A stretch of DNA of 64,000 nt from NCBI RefSeq assembly GCF_029603165.1, contig NZ_JAQSVC010000003.1, positions 613,582-677,581 of the forward strand. Reading direction: 5' to 3'. Shown piece by piece: positions 1 to 8,346 of this stretch. Source of the DNA: Galbibacter pacificus. GTDB taxonomy: Bacteria > Bacteroidota > Bacteroidia > Flavobacteriales > Flavobacteriaceae. The position numbers and the translations under genes are program-made. The notes beneath the pieces were generated by a model. The model saw only the letters and a list, made by a program, of their open reading frames with translations. It had not been told where the DNA came from and made no database searches. The first letter of the stretch is position 1. Each line of letters begins with the position of its first letter.

Positions 1-175
1 ATATGTTATAGGATGTGTTTGTTTCCTCTTATACTGTTATATTGTTTTTATTTTGTACGAAAATACTAACTCTTTTTAAGATATTTCAATACTTTATTTG
101 TTTTATGGGATCTAGTCGACCAATCGCCCACTTCTTGGTCATAACTACTCCCACTCAATTTGTGAGCAAAACCTC

Positions 176-703
176 CTACGACGATTCAAAACTTTTTGTT
201 ACAATCTTTCTCCCCCCACTATGGGTTTCATACCGTGTTAAAAAACCTTCTTTAAATAATTGTTTCGTCCAAGCTGTAATACTTTGGACGGAAACCCCAA
301 GTCTTAAGGCACTATACTCTCTACTAGCAAAATACACTTCTCTACCTTTGCTAAACGAATTATATTCCCCCCATAATAATTTTGCTCCTGGATTTAATTT
401 ATAGCTGTATACAGGATAAAAAATATAAATATTTCGTTCTTTTTGATATAGTTCATTTTTTACTATCACATAACCCGCCTCATTCTTTTCTATCAAGTGC
501 GCTTCAATTAAATTCATTTGTGCTTGCCCCACTAAATTTGGATGAATCCCAAGCATTCGAGCGATACTTACATTTGTGTATCTGGTATACCCTTTCTTTT
601 TAGAAAGGGCATAATGTATCCCATATACTAATTTATCGTTAGGCTTTAACGTTTTTAGTGATAAAACTGTTTGTGGTATAATTAAACATATGGTTGATGT
701 CAT
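176..703 (-). CDS. Duplicated winged-helix Rep-like DNA-binding protein
   Basis: This 175-residue protein carries two similar winged helix-turn-helix units, at about residues 20-75 (KLVYGIHYALSKKKGYTRY, then SIARMLGIHPNLV) and 105-165 (FASREYSALRLGVSVQSI, then KEGFLTRYE). The HTH_36-like style and the duplication recall plasmid replication initiators of the Rep_3 type, which bind iterons through two winged helices, but those are usually 250-300 residues, so this one is short. The region directly upstream of its start holds four iteron-like repeats at 22-bp intervals. That supports a role as replication initiator and/or autorepressor of the integrated element. A plain transcription regulator is the main alternative. 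The gene starts with ATG and sits on the minus strand with the rest of the element. Confidence 0.6.
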   Translation of the reverse strand: MTSTICLIIPQTVLSLKTLKPNDKLVYGIHYALSKKKGYTRYTNVSIARMLGIHPNLVGQAQMNLIEAHLIEKNEAGYVIVKNELYQKERNIYIFYPVYSYKLNPGAKLLWGEYNSFSKGREVYFASREYSALRLGVSVQSITAWTKQLFKEGFLTRYETHSGGRKIVTKSFESS

Positions 704-722
704 TTTTTTATTTTTTATTCAA

Positions 723-804
723 TCACCGATTTTGGATTTTATGCTCACCGTATTTGGACTGTCGGCTCACCGATTTTGGATTCGACTACCACCGATTTTA
801 GCCC
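723..804. repeat. Four iteron-like direct repeats with 22-bp period
   Basis: Copies start at 723, 745, 767 and 789, exactly 22 bp apart. The core is TCACCGATTTTGGATT. Copies 1 and 3 are identical; copy 2 has TCACCGTATTTGGACT and copy 4 begins CCACCGATTTTAG. A 22-bp period is two helical turns and matches the spacing of known iteron arrays such as that of R6K. The array lies just upstream of the winged-helix Rep-like gene, so it could be a replication origin, an operator, or both. An AT-rich stretch follows copy 4 (805-850), as at many iteron origins. Confidence 0.7.
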
Positions 805-856
805 TATATATAATAAGTTAATATAAACAATGAATTAACTAGTGAATTAAGAAATT

Positions 857-905
857 GGGAACAAGTTCGAAGAAAACTACGTTTTCATCATTGTTCCTCT
901 TTTTA
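857..905 (+). other. Strong stem-loop with T-tract near the iterons
   Basis: The arms GGGAACAA (857-864) and TTGTTCC (891-897) enclose a second perfect stem, GAAAAC/GTTTTC. A TCTTTTT tract follows on the plus strand. It has the form of a plus-strand intrinsic terminator, yet no plus-strand gene precedes it. It could end a short antisense or counter-transcribed RNA, or be a structural part of the element's origin. Confidence 0.5.
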
Positions 906-944
906 TTTCTAAAACCATTTTTCAAGGGAGAAGTGTTTCAAAAA

Positions 945-1313
945 TTAATTGTCGATACAATAACCGTTAGCCTTTAAATACATCCTCCCATTTTCATGTT
1001 TCGATAGCTTATTGATACAGTTCTGCAAAATTTCTTTTTTTGATAACCAACCCAATACTCCCAAATTTTCTAAAAGAACTGCTTCCAATGTTTTATGGCA
1101 TAAGTCAACGGACATAAGTTTATCAAGCCCAATAGAAATTGTTTTCTTTGAAAGGTATTCCTCAAACATTACCAATTTGTCACTATCATCAATAAGTGAT
1201 ATCCATTTTGTTTTTAATCGTCTTGGATAATACACTCTTTTGGTTGCCATATTTTCAATGCATGTATCGATTAACTTAATTAATTGCTTCATTGTTATTT
1301 TTTTTCCTGTCAT
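945..1313 (-). CDS. Hypothetical protein of the integrated element
   Basis: The product is a 122-residue soluble protein with no signal peptide, membrane segment or family I recognise. Its first half is basic (TKRVYYPRRLKTKW). The second half is predicted largely helical and ends in ENGRMYLKANGYCIDN. A second in-frame ATG eight codons in (MKQLIKLID) is an equally good start. It lies between the iteron region and the integrase, all on the minus strand, so it is probably an accessory gene of the same element. No function is proposed. Confidence 0.55.
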   Translation of the reverse strand: MTGKKITMKQLIKLIDTCIENMATKRVYYPRRLKTKWISLIDDSDKLVMFEEYLSKKTISIGLDKLMSVDLCHKTLEAVLLENLGVLGWLSKKEILQNCINKLSKHENGRMYLKANGYCIDN

Positions 1314-1362
1314 TATATTATATTTTTTTTGGTTTCTACGTATTTTAAACTGTTTCTACAAA

Positions 1363-2640
1363 TTATTCTGTTTCACTCGAGATTCTTTCCCGATTACTTT
1401 GGTTAAAGTATTTTAACATCAGTTCTGCGTTTTCTTCCATCGATATTTTTATATAAGATCTAAACGCTACTTCTGTTCGATGTCCTGTAATCTGCATGAC
1501 AACACGGGAAGGAATTCCTCTTTTAAACATATTGGTTGCGAAAGAGCGTCTTGCCGTATGCGTGGAAATTAACTCGTACTTTTTGTAAACTTCTTCAATT
1601 CGATTTTTTCCGCTATTTCGGATTTTCAACACTTCTTGATCAAACCCAGCAAGTGCTCCAATCTTTTTTAAATATTTGTTCATGGTTTGGTTGGTAACAG
1701 ATTTGGGCAGGGAGTTCACACTTACACCTCTATATTTTTCCATAATTTTTTTCACAGGTTCAAGTACGGGAATCTGCACCCACTCATCCGTTTTTTGAGT
1801 TTTAATTTTAAGAATCTCTCCTGAAAAATGCTCTTTTCTAATTTTACTGAAATCACTAAAACGCAACCCTGTATAGCAGCCAACGATGAACAAATCGCGA
1901 ACTTGATCAAGTTTGCAGTCATCTGATAAATCTAAACCTATTATTTGCCGTAACTCTGCTTCAGTAAGATAAATATTATTGGTTTCTTCCTTTAACGTTT
2001 TAAAATTTTTGTGCTTGTATTGTGTAAAAGCATTATACCCTTTATCAAAAGCATCGTTTAGGATCACTTTTAATATTTTAATGCATCTGCCAAACCCATT
2101 GTTGGTATACCCTTGTACACCAGTATAGAACTCCAAGAAATCGTAGTAAAAATCCATATCAAAACTGTTCCAATCAAGTTTTACCCGAGCATATTTTTCG
2201 TACTGCTTTAACTTGTTGAGTGTTGTTTGATATGTTTTAACCGTACCCTTGGTCTTATTTGATTTGCTGTCCTGTAAATACTTTTCTGCATACTGGAAAA
2301 AGGTATATTGCATTATTTTTAGCTTCTCTTCTTTTCCTTTTTGATACTGCTGTTTAACAAGGTGTGTCATCGGGTCAATGCCATCTATCATCATATCGTT
2401 GGCAATATCGTCAACCTTCTGGCGTAGTTTTTTTAAATAGATATTAAAACGATCACTTCCAGGGCAACTTTTCTTTACACACTCCCTTTTAGTATCCCAA
2501 TAATTATCTTCTATGTTTTTACTCGTGGTAAAATAGGTTACCTTTTTTTTATGCGTATATCGCAACATCAACATTGATTTTCTGCTTTTAATCTTTTTTT
2601 GATGCTGTGATTTATTCAAAACGAACTTTAAACTAGCCAT
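1363..2640 (-). CDS. Tyrosine recombinase / integrase of the left element
   Basis: This 425-residue site-specific recombinase would catalyse integration and excision of the element. The order is a basic arm-binding N-terminal domain (about 1-105), a core-binding SAM-like domain (about 110-210) and a catalytic domain (about 225-400). The catalytic residues are visible: Arg260 in TGLRFSD, His361 and Arg364 in HTARRSF, His387 in ITGHR and nucleophile Tyr396 in RSYIKI. The length and layout fit the Bacteroidota integrase family found on conjugative and mobilisable elements. It lies between the iteron region and the replication genes, about 6 kb from the tRNA that may be the attachment target. Confidence 0.93.
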   Translation of the reverse strand: MASLKFVLNKSQHQKKIKSRKSMLMLRYTHKKKVTYFTTSKNIEDNYWDTKRECVKKSCPGSDRFNIYLKKLRQKVDDIANDMMIDGIDPMTHLVKQQYQKGKEEKLKIMQYTFFQYAEKYLQDSKSNKTKGTVKTYQTTLNKLKQYEKYARVKLDWNSFDMDFYYDFLEFYTGVQGYTNNGFGRCIKILKVILNDAFDKGYNAFTQYKHKNFKTLKEETNNIYLTEAELRQIIGLDLSDDCKLDQVRDLFIVGCYTGLRFSDFSKIRKEHFSGEILKIKTQKTDEWVQIPVLEPVKKIMEKYRGVSVNSLPKSVTNQTMNKYLKKIGALAGFDQEVLKIRNSGKNRIEEVYKKYELISTHTARRSFATNMFKRGIPSRVVMQITGHRTEVAFRSYIKISMEENAELMLKYFNQSNRERISSETE

Positions 2641-2737
2641 GATTTTCTTTTTTTATTAAACCTTATTTTAATTTATCGGGTCAACCTTCAGGAAATATTA
2701 CCATCTAACCTCCCTTGTTTTGTTGCTGTTTGTTTAT

Positions 2738-3613
2738 TCACGGTGCTTTTTCATTGTATATTGTTTCTAACTGTTGAAGTGATTTCCTACGCTTACTCTT
2801 TTGAGAAGGAGAGAGTTTCATCGTGTCAATTAACTTAGAAACCAGTGTATATGTAGATTGACCATATTGTTGTTCCAGTTGCTTCAGTCCTGCGTACAAA
2901 ACATCGGAGAACGTATTTCCGATAGGCTCGATGCAAAGCTGCTTTTCAAGGCAAAGCGAACTGTGATGTGTATGTAGCATTGTATCAAAATATTCTTTTG
3001 TCGATTGTTGACATAGCTGTTCCACTGAAGTCGGTTTTTTCATAACCTTCGAAACATCTGTGAGTTTGAGCTCATGCTTTATAAGGTTTTCTTTCGGGTA
3101 ATTTCCCCTACGATATGTCTTCTTTGATTTTGCATTTTTAACCGCATCGTATATCTTATAATGTAATTTACCATTACCAAACATTTTCAAATGGTTACTG
3201 GATTTTTCAATTTGATAATCGTAAACCCCAATTATCTTAGAAAGGTACTCTCTGGCTTCTTGATTTATGCGCTCATAGGCCCCATATTCTATCTGCGTAA
3301 CATGTGACTTAATCAACTTTAAGCCAATAATATCCGACAACAATAATATGGTTTGTAGTAAATCACTTTCGTCAACACTTATATAATTATGGTTATGCAA
3401 TAAATAAGGGATACTTGTTTTAATCTTTAAAAACCCGTTTCCGTTAACAAACATTCCAAAACGATCACCATGCAAAGAAGAGTTTGCTTTAAGTTGATAG
3501 TAGTTATGAAGTGTTGGATGTGGCTTTAAATGTTGCCATTTTATTTGACTTCGATTTACATTTGGCAATGTAATCTCAATAAAGTCATACTGATAGTGAT
3601 GTAATTGTTTCAT
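2738..3613 (-). CDS. Phage gpII/X-like replication initiation protein (tentative)
   Basis: The 291-residue product resembles replication proteins of the filamentous-phage gene II/X and Rep_trans type. It has a GNGFLKIKTSIPYLL strand pair, a helical stretch ending in IIGLKLIKSHVTQIEYG, then KLHYKIYDAV and LIKHELKLTDVSKV, in the order seen in that family. I cannot point with certainty to the catalytic tyrosine or a HUH motif. It is 30 bp downstream of the polymerase gene, as last gene of an apparent four-gene replication operon. If correct, it would nick the element's origin to start rolling-circle or transfer replication. Confidence 0.45.
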   Translation of the reverse strand: MKQLHHYQYDFIEITLPNVNRSQIKWQHLKPHPTLHNYYQLKANSSLHGDRFGMFVNGNGFLKIKTSIPYLLHNHNYISVDESDLLQTILLLSDIIGLKLIKSHVTQIEYGAYERINQEAREYLSKIIGVYDYQIEKSSNHLKMFGNGKLHYKIYDAVKNAKSKKTYRRGNYPKENLIKHELKLTDVSKVMKKPTSVEQLCQQSTKEYFDTMLHTHHSSLCLEKQLCIEPIGNTFSDVLYAGLKQLEQQYGQSTYTLVSKLIDTMKLSPSQKSKRRKSLQQLETIYNEKAP

Positions 3614-3643
3614 TGCTTTCTTTAATTTAAAATTACTATTGCT

Positions 3644-4945
3644 TTAATGAGCCATTGCCCAATTACTTCCTTTTTCAAGTCCGACCTCTAAGGGCACTGT
3701 TAGTTTTACAACATTTTCCATGGTTTCTTTAACTAACTTTTCAACTTGATGCGCTTCATCTTTAGGGCACTCTACAAGGATTTCATCATGAACCTGTAAT
3801 ACAATTTTTGCTTTCAATTGTTTTTGAATTATTTCATTATCCAGCTTGATCATCGCTTTTTTAATGATATCTGCCGCAGTTCCTTGGATAGGAGAGTTCA
3901 TTGCTATTCGCTTACCGCTTTTGCGTTCGGATAATTTGTTAGAGCGTAACTGCGGTATAGGGCGTCTTCTACCAAATAGGGCGGTGGAGAACCCATTTTC
4001 TTCTGCTTGTTTGATAAGATCATCCAAGCATTGTTTTACTTTGGAGAATCTATTAAAATAAGTTGTCATTAACTTTTCGGCTTCTTCTTTGCTGTGCACT
4101 TTACCTGTAACCTGTGTTAAAGATTCTGCCAGTCCCACTGATGTCATTCCATAGATTAACCCAAAGTTGATGCTCTTGGCAACCTTGCGCTGCTGATCTG
4201 TAATACTTTCCAATGAACTATCATATACCTGAGAGGCGGTTAACGTATGGATATCCAATCCGTTATGGTAAGCATCGAGTAAAAAAGGATCTTGACTGTA
4301 TACAGCTGTAATACGTAGCTCTATCTGTGAATAATCCGCACATATAAAAATCTTCCCCTTAGCAGGAATAACAACTTCCCTGAACTTTGATTCCAGTATT
4401 TTTAATGGGTTGGTTTCGTCCGCATCTAATTTTACATTAGGAATATTTTGCAAGTTTGGTCGACTACTGCTAAATCTTCCTGTGGCTGTACCAATCTGGT
4501 GAAACCCCGCATGTATGCGTTTTGTTTTAGGGTGTACATCACTCAACTGACCAACAAACTTTAACAGACTGTTTGACTTTCTATAGTCCAGTAAAAGCTG
4601 TATTATCTGATGCTGCTGTTTTATTTTGTTCAAGTGTTTTTTATCAACTGGGAATAAACCTTTTTTATTCTTGGTTGTTATCTGAGGTTTTAACTGTAAT
4701 TGCTCGAACAAAGCAACACTTAACTGCTCGTTGCTATTGATATTTACAGTCGTTCCTATAATTTGGTGAATTGCTTGTTCCAAATCTGATTTTATTTGCA
4801 AGAGCTCGTTTCCCATATTTTGTAGCATCGATACGTTTATTTTAATTCCCGATTGTTCCATCCGTGCAACAACGGGTGTCAACTGCTGTTCCATTTGGTA
4901 GGTATCAGCCCACCAAAAAGTTTTGTCTGTTTGTTGTTTATTCAT
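3644..4945 (-). CDS. Stand-alone family A (Pol I-type) DNA polymerase domain
   Basis: The 433-residue protein is only the polymerase part of a Pol I enzyme. The 5' nuclease and 3'-5' exonuclease domains are absent. Motif A is DYSQIELR (Asp204), motif B runs from Arg253 through Lys257, Phe261 and Tyr265 (KVAKSINFGLIYG), and motif C is VHDE (His386-Asp387-Glu388), so all catalytic residues are kept. The N-terminal 150 residues match the thumb region. Its ATG overlaps the stop of the upstream helicase-exonuclease gene by 8 nt, which suggests translational coupling. The missing proofreading domain is fused to that neighbour, so the two proteins probably act as one replicase. It is distinct from a chromosomal polA, which would be about 930 residues. 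Confidence 0.92.
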   Translation of the reverse strand: MNKQQTDKTFWWADTYQMEQQLTPVVARMEQSGIKINVSMLQNMGNELLQIKSDLEQAIHQIIGTTVNINSNEQLSVALFEQLQLKPQITTKNKKGLFPVDKKHLNKIKQQHQIIQLLLDYRKSNSLLKFVGQLSDVHPKTKRIHAGFHQIGTATGRFSSSRPNLQNIPNVKLDADETNPLKILESKFREVVIPAKGKIFICADYSQIELRITAVYSQDPFLLDAYHNGLDIHTLTASQVYDSSLESITDQQRKVAKSINFGLIYGMTSVGLAESLTQVTGKVHSKEEAEKLMTTYFNRFSKVKQCLDDLIKQAEENGFSTALFGRRRPIPQLRSNKLSERKSGKRIAMNSPIQGTAADIIKKAMIKLDNEIIQKQLKAKIVLQVHDEILVECPKDEAHQVEKLVKETMENVVKLTVPLEVGLEKGSNWAMAH

Positions 4946-6989
4946 CTTCTTGTAATTTTTGTGTTAAATAATGGTATAACTGTAGTGTTAGATCGGCATC
5001 TTCTACAGCATATTGGGTAAGTTCATCTACAGGGACTTCTGTAATATCTTTGCCGTCAAGCATCTTTTTAAAACTTATTTGCTTATACCCAAGATGTAAC
5101 TCGGAGATTTCCTTGAGTCCATGAATTTTACGATTTGGGTCTAATAAATAATCCAACAACATAGTATCGTGGATTACTCCACCTAACTGTATGTTGTAAT
5201 GGTGCAAAAATTTGCAATCGAATTTATAGTTATGGAACACTTTGCTGATGGTCCCATCTTCTAAAAACGTTAGCAACGGTGCTAGAAACGATGCTACTTG
5301 AGCACTCTGTTTTGGTAAAAAAACATTATACCCCTTATGCTTCTCAACTGAAATGGCAACGCTTATGATTTTCCCTTCTAATGGATCAAGACTGGTTGTT
5401 TCTAAATCTACCGCCATAATCTTCTCCTTTACAGTCTCAAAATGTTTGGTAAGCGCTTTCACCATTTTGGTCATCTTGATAGGAGTATTTACAGTTTTAT
5501 AAGAAACGTCAACATCTTTAAGCGTAAGGAATTGTTGCTCTTTATTATATGCTTCGCCTATAATCTGTATATAGGCTTTGGTATTCTGCGGAGTCTCTAT
5601 ATAATCAATCTCCTTGCATGCTAAGTATTTCTTTAGCTTTATGGTAAAAGTACGTTGGGTAGGGCGGTTCTTAGCAAGTACATACCCTCCTGCTATGAAA
5701 TCTTTGTACTGTTCCTTTTTGTGAAATCTTGAAGTGGTCGATGTAAGCAACTCATCAAAGAAATCCATATACTCGATACCTACTTCGGTAACAAGGCGAC
5801 GTTGCTCTAAGTGAATACTTGGAGCTTTTATCAACCCTTTTTCAAGGTATAATTGAACGCAGCAAAGCATGAAAAATGTAAACTCATTCCATTGTTCCTG
5901 ATTCCAATCATGGAAGAAATAGTGCCCGAAATCATCGTATACTGTAAGGTGTTTTCCGTAATAATCGCCAAGTTCAAACAGATACAGGCGTCTATCGGTA
6001 CTATTTCCTGAAGGGGCTTTAAGCATGTGATTTGAAGTGAACAACCGCTTTGGGCTTCTATTAAATGGAATTTTAACAACAGGCTTATACTTTTGATTAA
6101 TTGTAATTCCTTCGGTCAGACCAAAGTGATTTTCGAAATTTTCATTCGGTTTTAAATCGTTAATACAAAGGATATTTGTTGAAGCTGTTACACTACCGAA
6201 TTTAAAGTCGTAACTACTACTAAATTCTTTGCCATCGATATCTATTAGCGAGCGCATATAACCAAGAGAACTTGCTTTCAACGATTTCCCACGCCCACCC
6301 TCTATCTGTCCGTCCAACTCATTTATATGGGCATCCAACAATACAATTGCTTTCGTATTGGCGGGGTCTTGAAAACGGCTTAACAAGTAACCCGTCACGG
6401 TCATAAGCGGTTCAAAACGTGTTGGGTCTTGATTGCAGATATTATAGCAGAACAAAGCGTATGGCGTTGCTAAAATATCTTCAGCTTTAGGAGGGGTGTA
6501 CACTCTATCTACTATTTGTTCTTTTAATACATAGCCTTGCAAATCCTTGTAAGCAATACAGCTAATCTCTTGTGCGGTTACCTTAACAACCGTATTTTTG
6601 AAGTAGAAATAACTCTCTGTTGCTGTATCGAAATGTAAATCAATATGTTTCAAAGGCAGAAACATCAGTGAAGGGTTCCCCAATAAAAACTGGGTTTTAT
6701 TAAGAAGTTTTCCCTTTATTGCATCTTTTAAAACATCTTCATCAACTTTAAAGTCAAAATTGGCATCCAACCAACGAAGTTCATAATCAATGATAAAAGT
6801 CTTATCGTCGAAAACCTCAACAACATTATCTTCAATTCTGGCATACTGACGTGTTCCATAGATCATTGCATTACAGTAACCATGATCTTCAGCTAAGTGT
6901 TTCATGAACTTCAAGTTGTCTATACATAGCGTTCCTTTTTTATCCGAATACCAATAAGAGATAAAATCTCCGTTGTTATACTTCCCCAT
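4938..6989 (-). CDS. SF3-like helicase fused to Pol I-type 3'-5' exonuclease
   Basis: This 683-residue fusion has two recognisable halves. Residues about 170-400 form a D5/SF3-like P-loop ATPase: Walker A GGRGKSL (231-237), a Walker B-like strand ILCINDL (273-279), the motif C signature LFTSN (316-320) and an arginine pair STDRR (330-334). Residues about 520-683 are a DnaQ-fold exonuclease of the Pol I kind: Exo I Asp528/Glu530 in VDLET, Exo II Asn587/Asp591 in HNYKFD and Exo III Tyr660/Asp664 in YAVED. The N-terminal 160 residues are unassigned and may be a primase-like part. The gene overlaps the HTH gene by 14 nt upstream and the polymerase gene by 8 nt downstream. It probably unwinds DNA and supplies proofreading for the separate polymerase. 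Confidence 0.85.
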   Translation of the reverse strand: MGKYNNGDFISYWYSDKKGTLCIDNLKFMKHLAEDHGYCNAMIYGTRQYARIEDNVVEVFDDKTFIIDYELRWLDANFDFKVDEDVLKDAIKGKLLNKTQFLLGNPSLMFLPLKHIDLHFDTATESYFYFKNTVVKVTAQEISCIAYKDLQGYVLKEQIVDRVYTPPKAEDILATPYALFCYNICNQDPTRFEPLMTVTGYLLSRFQDPANTKAIVLLDAHINELDGQIEGGRGKSLKASSLGYMRSLIDIDGKEFSSSYDFKFGSVTASTNILCINDLKPNENFENHFGLTEGITINQKYKPVVKIPFNRSPKRLFTSNHMLKAPSGNSTDRRLYLFELGDYYGKHLTVYDDFGHYFFHDWNQEQWNEFTFFMLCCVQLYLEKGLIKAPSIHLEQRRLVTEVGIEYMDFFDELLTSTTSRFHKKEQYKDFIAGGYVLAKNRPTQRTFTIKLKKYLACKEIDYIETPQNTKAYIQIIGEAYNKEQQFLTLKDVDVSYKTVNTPIKMTKMVKALTKHFETVKEKIMAVDLETTSLDPLEGKIISVAISVEKHKGYNVFLPKQSAQVASFLAPLLTFLEDGTISKVFHNYKFDCKFLHHYNIQLGGVIHDTMLLDYLLDPNRKIHGLKEISELHLGYKQISFKKMLDGKDITEVPVDELTQYAVEDADLTLQLYHYLTQKLQEDE

Positions 6990-7284
6990 CTTTTTGCTGA
7001 TTTAATTGTTTAAAGAAATGTTCTACTTCTGATTGCTTATAGCGTTTGGCTTCCCCTATGCAGTGAGTTGGGAAGTTCTTGTGCTTTTTCTTAAGCTTGT
7101 AAAAATGACTGGTGGATATTTGTAAGAGGTCGCATAGTTCCACATCCTTAAGTAGCTTTTCGTTATGAGTAGAAACAACGGAAGCTGGAAGATCGGGAAG
7201 AGAAACGATTACTCGCTCTGCTATCCGATGCTCCAGCTCCGTGATTATTTTTAAAAGATGATATGTTAACTCTTTATCCTCCAC
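6976..7284 (-). CDS. Small HTH protein, excisionase-like
   Basis: This 102-residue protein ends in a MerR/HTH_17-type domain (about 44-95: KDVELCDLLQISTSHFYKLK, then FPTHCIGEAKRYKQSEVEHF). That is the form of Bacteroidota excisionases and element regulators. The N-terminal 40 residues are a helical leader. The start is GTG; no in-frame ATG is available upstream of the domain. It is first gene of the replication operon and overlaps the helicase gene by 14 nt, so it may control that operon or assist excision by the integrase. Confidence 0.65.
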   Translation of the reverse strand: MEDKELTYHLLKIITELEHRIAERVIVSLPDLPASVVSTHNEKLLKDVELCDLLQISTSHFYKLKKKHKNFPTHCIGEAKRYKQSEVEHFFKQLNQQKDGEV

Positions 7285-7334
7285 AATGTGTTGTTTTGTG
7301 AAGGCTAAATTATGTTGAAAAGGAGGGGATTTTG

Positions 7335-7381
7335 AAAAGGCGTAAACTTGGGATGAAACCGTATAAATTTTTACGCCTTTT
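7335..7381 (-). terminator. Intrinsic terminator after the 321-aa gene
   Basis: Arms AAAAGGCGTAAA (7335-7346) and TTTACGCCTTTT (7370-7381) form a perfect 12-bp stem. The right arm touches the stop codon of the minus-strand gene that begins at 8346. On that strand the stem ends in a TTTT run. It separates that gene from the replication operon. Confidence 0.75.
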
Positions 7382-8346
7382 TAAATGTTTTTCATTCTTT
7401 CTTTAAGAAATTCTTCATGTGTTTTGGAAGGACTCTCCTCAACCGCTTTTTGGTAACCTTCCCTAATATATGGAAAAGCGTTATACAGAGCAATCATAAA
7501 ATGGTAACGGGTTACTTTCTGATATTTATACTTCTTGGGCTGAAGTTTCTTTAGGAATGAACTGGAGGAAGATAATTTTTCATCAATTGTTTCATTTATC
7601 TCACCAAAGTAATCTTTTTTCTTCAAATGGTCTGAAACGTTTTCTCTGTATGATTTTATTACCCTTCTGATTGCTTGTTCAAGTAATGATTTGGATTCCA
7701 CATGTAAGTACAATAATTTAAGTTCAACCAAATTATTGCTATATGTCTCAAACGTGTTATAAAATAGTTGTTCTATTGAAGGATAGTCCAAACAATCGTT
7801 GAGTTCATTAAAAAAATCATTCCTAAATTTTTCTCTATGCTCTTTATCTACATGTAAAGGGATTCGATTATAAATTCTAAAATTTATTTCTTCTTTTTCT
7901 GTCTCTTCTGTCTCTTCTGTCTCATTTTTTTCATTTTTTCCAAAAAACCTCAAGGGTATCTCGGAGGTTATTCTATTTTCCTTCTCCTTTTCAGAAATTC
8001 CTAAAATAGCAGAAAACTCTTTAGAAAGTAATCTAATATTTTCAGAGTTTGTGGTTTTTAGTATTTTCTCCGCATTACGTGCAATTTTACTCAAATATTC
8101 AGAAGTGTCATCAGTGCTATAATCATGGTAAATTTGTGTTAGCCACAGATCTAAAAAACTTTCTTTATCAAGACTAAAATATTTTGAAGCATAAAGAAAT
8201 AAAAAATATTTCTCCCCAACAGTAAACTTATGAAGGTTATTCTTAAAATAATCAGAGGCAAGATTTTCTTCTTCCAAAAGAACATCTAGAAATTTAAAAA
8301 TCTTAATTACTGATTTAATCGGTATATCTGATAAATCGTGATTCAC
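7381..8346 (-). CDS. Unrecognised 321-aa charged protein (element cargo)
   Basis: The protein is soluble, lysine- and glutamate-rich, with no signal peptide or transmembrane segment. I recognise no domain. It looks mostly helical, with a low-complexity acidic linker (NETEETEETEKEE) at about residues 140-153 that is encoded by three exact 9-bp repeats at 7898-7924. Such repeats can vary in number without shifting the frame. It has its own terminator and lies between the replication operon and the tRNA, a usual cargo position. A defence or regulatory role is possible but nothing in the sequence proves it. Confidence 0.6.
   Translation of the reverse strand: MNHDLSDIPIKSVIKIFKFLDVLLEEENLASDYFKNNLHKFTVGEKYFLFLYASKYFSLDKESFLDLWLTQIYHDYSTDDTSEYLSKIARNAEKILKTTNSENIRLLSKEFSAILGISEKEKENRITSEIPLRFFGKNEKNETEETEETEKEEINFRIYNRIPLHVDKEHREKFRNDFFNELNDCLDYPSIEQLFYNTFETYSNNLVELKLLYLHVESKSLLEQAIRRVIKSYRENVSDHLKKKDYFGEINETIDEKLSSSSSFLKKLQPKKYKYQKVTRYHFMIALYNAFPYIREGYQKAVEESPSKTHEEFLKERMKNI

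Noticed and set aside
15..603. Plus-strand open frames over the left edge
   Set aside because: They are antisense to the winged-helix Rep-like gene and have no protein-like features.
7898..7924. 9-bp repeats as a phase-variable switch
   Set aside because: Copy-number change in steps of nine bases keeps the reading frame, so it cannot switch the gene on or off.
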